DNA of 16,698 bases from positions 1 through 16,698 of the forward strand of contig NZ_CAMIHH010000070.1 of assembly GCF_946220915.1 (NCBI RefSeq), given 5' to 3'. The position numbers and the translations under genes were made by a program. The notes under the pieces were generated by a model. That model searched no databases, was not told the origin of the DNA, and saw only the letters and a program-made list of their open reading frames with translations. The first letter of the stretch is position 1. Every line of letters starts with the position of its first letter. The stretch is from an uncultured Flavobacterium sp. Lineage in GTDB: Bacteria; Bacteroidota; Bacteroidia; Flavobacteriales; Flavobacteriaceae. Shown piece after piece: positions 14,775 to 16,698 of this stretch.

Positions 14775-16049
14775 ATGTATGCGCTTATCGACTGCAATAA
14801 TTTTTACGTTTCCTGTGAGAGGGTCTTCCAGCCAAAGTGGCAGGGAAAGCCTGTTGTAGTGTTGTCCAATAATGATGGCTGCATAATTTCCAGAAGTGAA
14901 GAAGCAAAGGAACTCGGCATTGGGATGGCAGTCCCGGAGTTCAAGATACGGCCAATGCTGAAGGAAAAAGGGGTTGGTGTCTTTTCATCTAACTATGCAT
15001 TATATGGCGACCTGAGTGACCGCCTCATGAAAATAATGGAACAATTTACACCTAATGTGGAAGTTTACAGCATAGACGAAGCCTTTCTCGACTTTACGGG
15101 GGTAAAGGTTAGCGACTTTTATGATTACGGCCTCCAGATGCGCACGCGCGCCTGGAAGTGGCTCAGCCTTCCTATTTGCGTGGGCATTGCCCCCACGCGT
15201 GTACTTGCCAAGGCTGCCAACCGCATCGCTAAAAAGTTCCAGGGAAGGACCAGTGGCGTTTATGTCATCGATACCGACGAAAAGCGCATAAAAGCCCTAA
15301 AATGGCTAAAGATTGGCGATGTATGGGGCATTGGGTACCGCACGGCACGAAAGCTAAAGGCAATGAACGTAAATACGGCCCATGACTTTATACAGCCTTA
15401 CTTTGAACCGTGGATCAGGAGGGAAATGGGTGTTGTAGGACTACGGCTGAAGAGCGAACTGGAGGGCCACTCGGTGTTAGGCCCGGACCGCATTGATGTC
15501 GATAAAAAGAGCATTGCTACCACAAGGAGCTTTCCGAAACAGCTTACCGATTACGATCTTATCCGCGAGCGGGTTTCCACATTTGCTACCGTTTGCGCTG
15601 AAAAACTGCGAAAGCAGGGCTCGTGCTGCCATACCGTTATTGTAATGCTCGTAGCCGATAAGCATAAGATAGAAGACACCAAGTACCATTACAGCCGTGC
15701 GGCAACGCTGCCATTTGCAACCAATTCGGCGCTCACCATAAGCAATATATCCATTCAGCTCCTGAAAAGCCTGGTTGAAACTACCGATACAAAACGGTTT
15801 AAGAAAGCAGGAGTGATCGTTACTGAACTTGTACCCGAGAGCAGCCTCCAGTTCAACCTGTTTCAGGATGAAAACCCGAAACACCTGCAGCTGATGAAGG
15901 CAATGGACAGGGTAAACCGCAAAATGGGAGACCGGGTAATACGCCTTGGGGTTCAGGCCCCAAAAACATGGGACATGAAGCAGGAAATGCTCTCTAAACG
16001 CTATACTACCGATTTTACGCAACTGCTGACCATAAATTGCACGGAATGA
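14775..16049 (+). CDS. umuC: Y-family translesion DNA polymerase (UmuC, Pol V catalytic subunit)
   Basis: Error-prone polymerase that copies past DNA damage, active with processed UmuD. It is 424 aa, close to E. coli UmuC. The catalytic metal ligands are D6 (ALIDCNNFYVSCER) and D101/E102 (VYSIDEAFLDF). The palm and fingers span about 1-165, with SNNDGCIISRSEEAK at 31-45; the thumb includes GDVWGIGYRTARKL (181-194). The little-finger domain follows from about 240, and a beta-clamp-binding motif Q359-F-N-L-F363 is present, then a UmuC-type C-terminal tail. It stands alone after the nuo terminator, with its own promoter, and its stop overlaps the next start by 4 nt (ATGA). The usual order in E. 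coli is umuD then umuC; here it is reversed. Damage-inducible control is likely from the family but not shown by a known LexA box. Confidence 0.95.
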   Translation: MYALIDCNNFYVSCERVFQPKWQGKPVVVLSNNDGCIISRSEEAKELGIGMAVPEFKIRPMLKEKGVGVFSSNYALYGDLSDRLMKIMEQFTPNVEVYSIDEAFLDFTGVKVSDFYDYGLQMRTRAWKWLSLPICVGIAPTRVLAKAANRIAKKFQGRTSGVYVIDTDEKRIKALKWLKIGDVWGIGYRTARKLKAMNVNTAHDFIQPYFEPWIRREMGVVGLRLKSELEGHSVLGPDRIDVDKKSIATTRSFPKQLTDYDLIRERVSTFATVCAEKLRKQGSCCHTVIVMLVADKHKIEDTKYHYSRAATLPFATNSALTISNISIQLLKSLVETTDTKRFKKAGVIVTELVPESSLQFNLFQDENPKHLQLMKAMDRVNRKMGDRVIRLGVQAPKTWDMKQEMLSKRYTTDFTQLLTINCTE

Positions 16050-16480
16050 AAAAGATGCAGCCCCTCAACTTTTTCCGGCCCGATACGGAAACTAATGCAT
16101 CAGTGCCTTTCATAAGCCATCGCATAGCTGCGGGTTTTGCGTCGCCCGCACAGGATTTTTTAGAAGAGCGGATCGACCTGAACAAGGAACTCGTCAAAAA
16201 TCCACTTACAACATTTTACATCACAGTGTCAGGCAATTCGATGATCAATGCAGGCATAGCCGATGGCGACCTGCTGATAGCCGACCGCAGCCTGGAACCT
16301 GCCGACGGCAAAGTAGCCATTTGCCTTATCGATGGGGACTTTACGGTAAAGCGCCTTAAAGTAGGCACCGACTGCATTTACCTCATGCCCGAAAACCCTG
16401 CTTATAAACCGCTGAAGGTTACTGAAGATAATAATTTTACGATCTGGGGGATCGTGACGTATGTGGTGAGGAGTGTGTAG
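16046..16480 (+). CDS. umuD: UmuD-type S24 autoprotease (Pol V accessory subunit)
   Basis: Partner of UmuC: self-cleavage on the RecA filament yields UmuD', which activates translesion synthesis. It is 144 aa from ATG 16046, which overlaps the umuC stop as ATGA; an in-frame TTG at 16037 would add 3 residues and is less likely. The catalytic Ser is S65 (SGNSMINAGI) and the Lys K102 (FTVKRL), 37 residues apart as in E. coli UmuD (S60 and K97). The cleavage site aligns at A29-G30 (AAGFASPAQDFLEERIDL), where E. coli has Cys24-Gly25. The N-terminal arm lacks a helix-turn-helix, so it is UmuD and not a LexA-like repressor. The end is the usual GIVTYVVRSV. Confidence 0.94.
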   Translation: MKKMQPLNFFRPDTETNASVPFISHRIAAGFASPAQDFLEERIDLNKELVKNPLTTFYITVSGNSMINAGIADGDLLIADRSLEPADGKVAICLIDGDFTVKRLKVGTDCIYLMPENPAYKPLKVTEDNNFTIWGIVTYVVRSV

Positions 16481-16488
16481 CGATATAT

Positions 16489-16520
16489 ATTTCAAATACC
16501 TATTAATAGGTATTTGAAAT
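16489..16520. repeat. Perfect 32-bp palindrome downstream of umuD
   Basis: ATTTCAAATACCTATT is followed directly by its exact reverse complement, AATAGGTATTTGAAAT, with every base paired from 16489/16520 inwards. It begins 8 nt after the umuD stop and about 75 nt before the next start codon. As RNA it would fold into a long stem with a minimal loop, but no T tract follows on either strand, so a classic terminator is not supported. It could be a 3' mRNA stabiliser, a factor-dependent terminator, or an operator for the next gene. Confidence 0.75.
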
Positions 16521-16594
16521 TATAATACAATTAATAATTTTATCTCCATATCTTAATAATATCGTTTTGAAATCAATAAACATAATAATTAATC

Positions 16595-16698
16595 ATGCGA
16601 ATTCACCTAATTACTATCTTAGCCCTTACTTCAATAAATATGTACAGTCAAAGCTGGAGAGCTGTTGTTCTAAATCCAAATGTATATAGGACTAGAAT
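16595..16698 (+). CDS. 5' end of a gene for an exported protein
   Basis: An ATG at 16595 opens a frame that continues to the window edge (34 complete codons). The product starts MRIHLITILALTSINMYSQ, a short Sec signal peptide with probable cleavage before or near SQS, followed by SWRAVVLNPNVYRTR. The spacer upstream is A+T-rich. The mature protein is cut off after about 15 residues, so no family can be given; secretion by Sec is the only safe inference. Local base composition is clearly more A+T-rich than in the nuo genes. Confidence 0.65.
   Translation, partial: MRIHLITILALTSINMYSQSWRAVVLNPNVYRTR

Noticed and set aside
16046..16480. LexA or phage-type repressor
   Set aside because: The S24 protease domain is present, but the short N-terminal arm has no helix-turn-helix and the gene overlaps umuC, so UmuD fits better.
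1..16698. tRNA, rRNA, CRISPR arrays or riboswitches
   Set aside because: No cloverleaf, rRNA-like sequence, regularly spaced repeats or known riboswitch core was seen; the spacers are short and A+T-rich.

Overview
The window is a piece of a Bacteroidota chromosome, most likely Flavobacteriaceae (Flavobacterium or a close relative). Reasons: a gene for a secreted protein with a C-terminal type IX secretion (T9SS) sorting domain, TAnnTTTG-type -7 promoter elements, few Shine-Dalgarno sequences, a NuoG reduced to its iron-sulfur part, and protein sequences that read like flavobacterial complex I. By eye the coding DNA is close to half G+C, higher than in most described Flavobacterium, while the spacers are very A+T-rich.

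Layout. Positions 1-62 are the tail of an unidentified gene, followed by a clear intrinsic terminator. After an A+T-rich spacer with a good promoter candidate comes a complete 14-subunit complex I operon in canonical order: nuoA, B, C, D, E, F, [insert], G, H, I, J, K, L, M, N (354-14660). All genes are on the + strand and mostly 1-25 nt apart; the larger spacers are nuoA-nuoB (56 nt, with a hairpin) and nuoD-nuoE (87 nt, with an A+T-rich inverted repeat). NuoEFG form the NADH dehydrogenase arm, NuoBCDI the quinone-reducing connecting arm, and NuoAHJKLMN the proton-pumping membrane arm. The cluster ligands and key membrane charges that I checked are present. A strong hairpin terminator follows nuoN.

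The most unusual element is a 418-codon gene placed between nuoF and nuoG, 2 nt after nuoF and 22 nt before nuoG, with no terminator on either side. It encodes a signal peptide, a YncE-like beta-propeller and a T9SS type A sorting domain. An apparently exported, probably surface-attached or secreted protein is therefore likely co-transcribed with cytoplasmic complex I subunits.

After the operon, its own promoter drives a two-gene mutagenic translesion unit: a Y-family polymerase (umuC) overlapping by 4 nt a UmuD-type autoprotease (umuD). The order is the reverse of the familiar umuDC. A perfect 32-bp palindrome lies 8 nt after umuD, and the window ends in the start of a gene whose product begins with a signal peptide.
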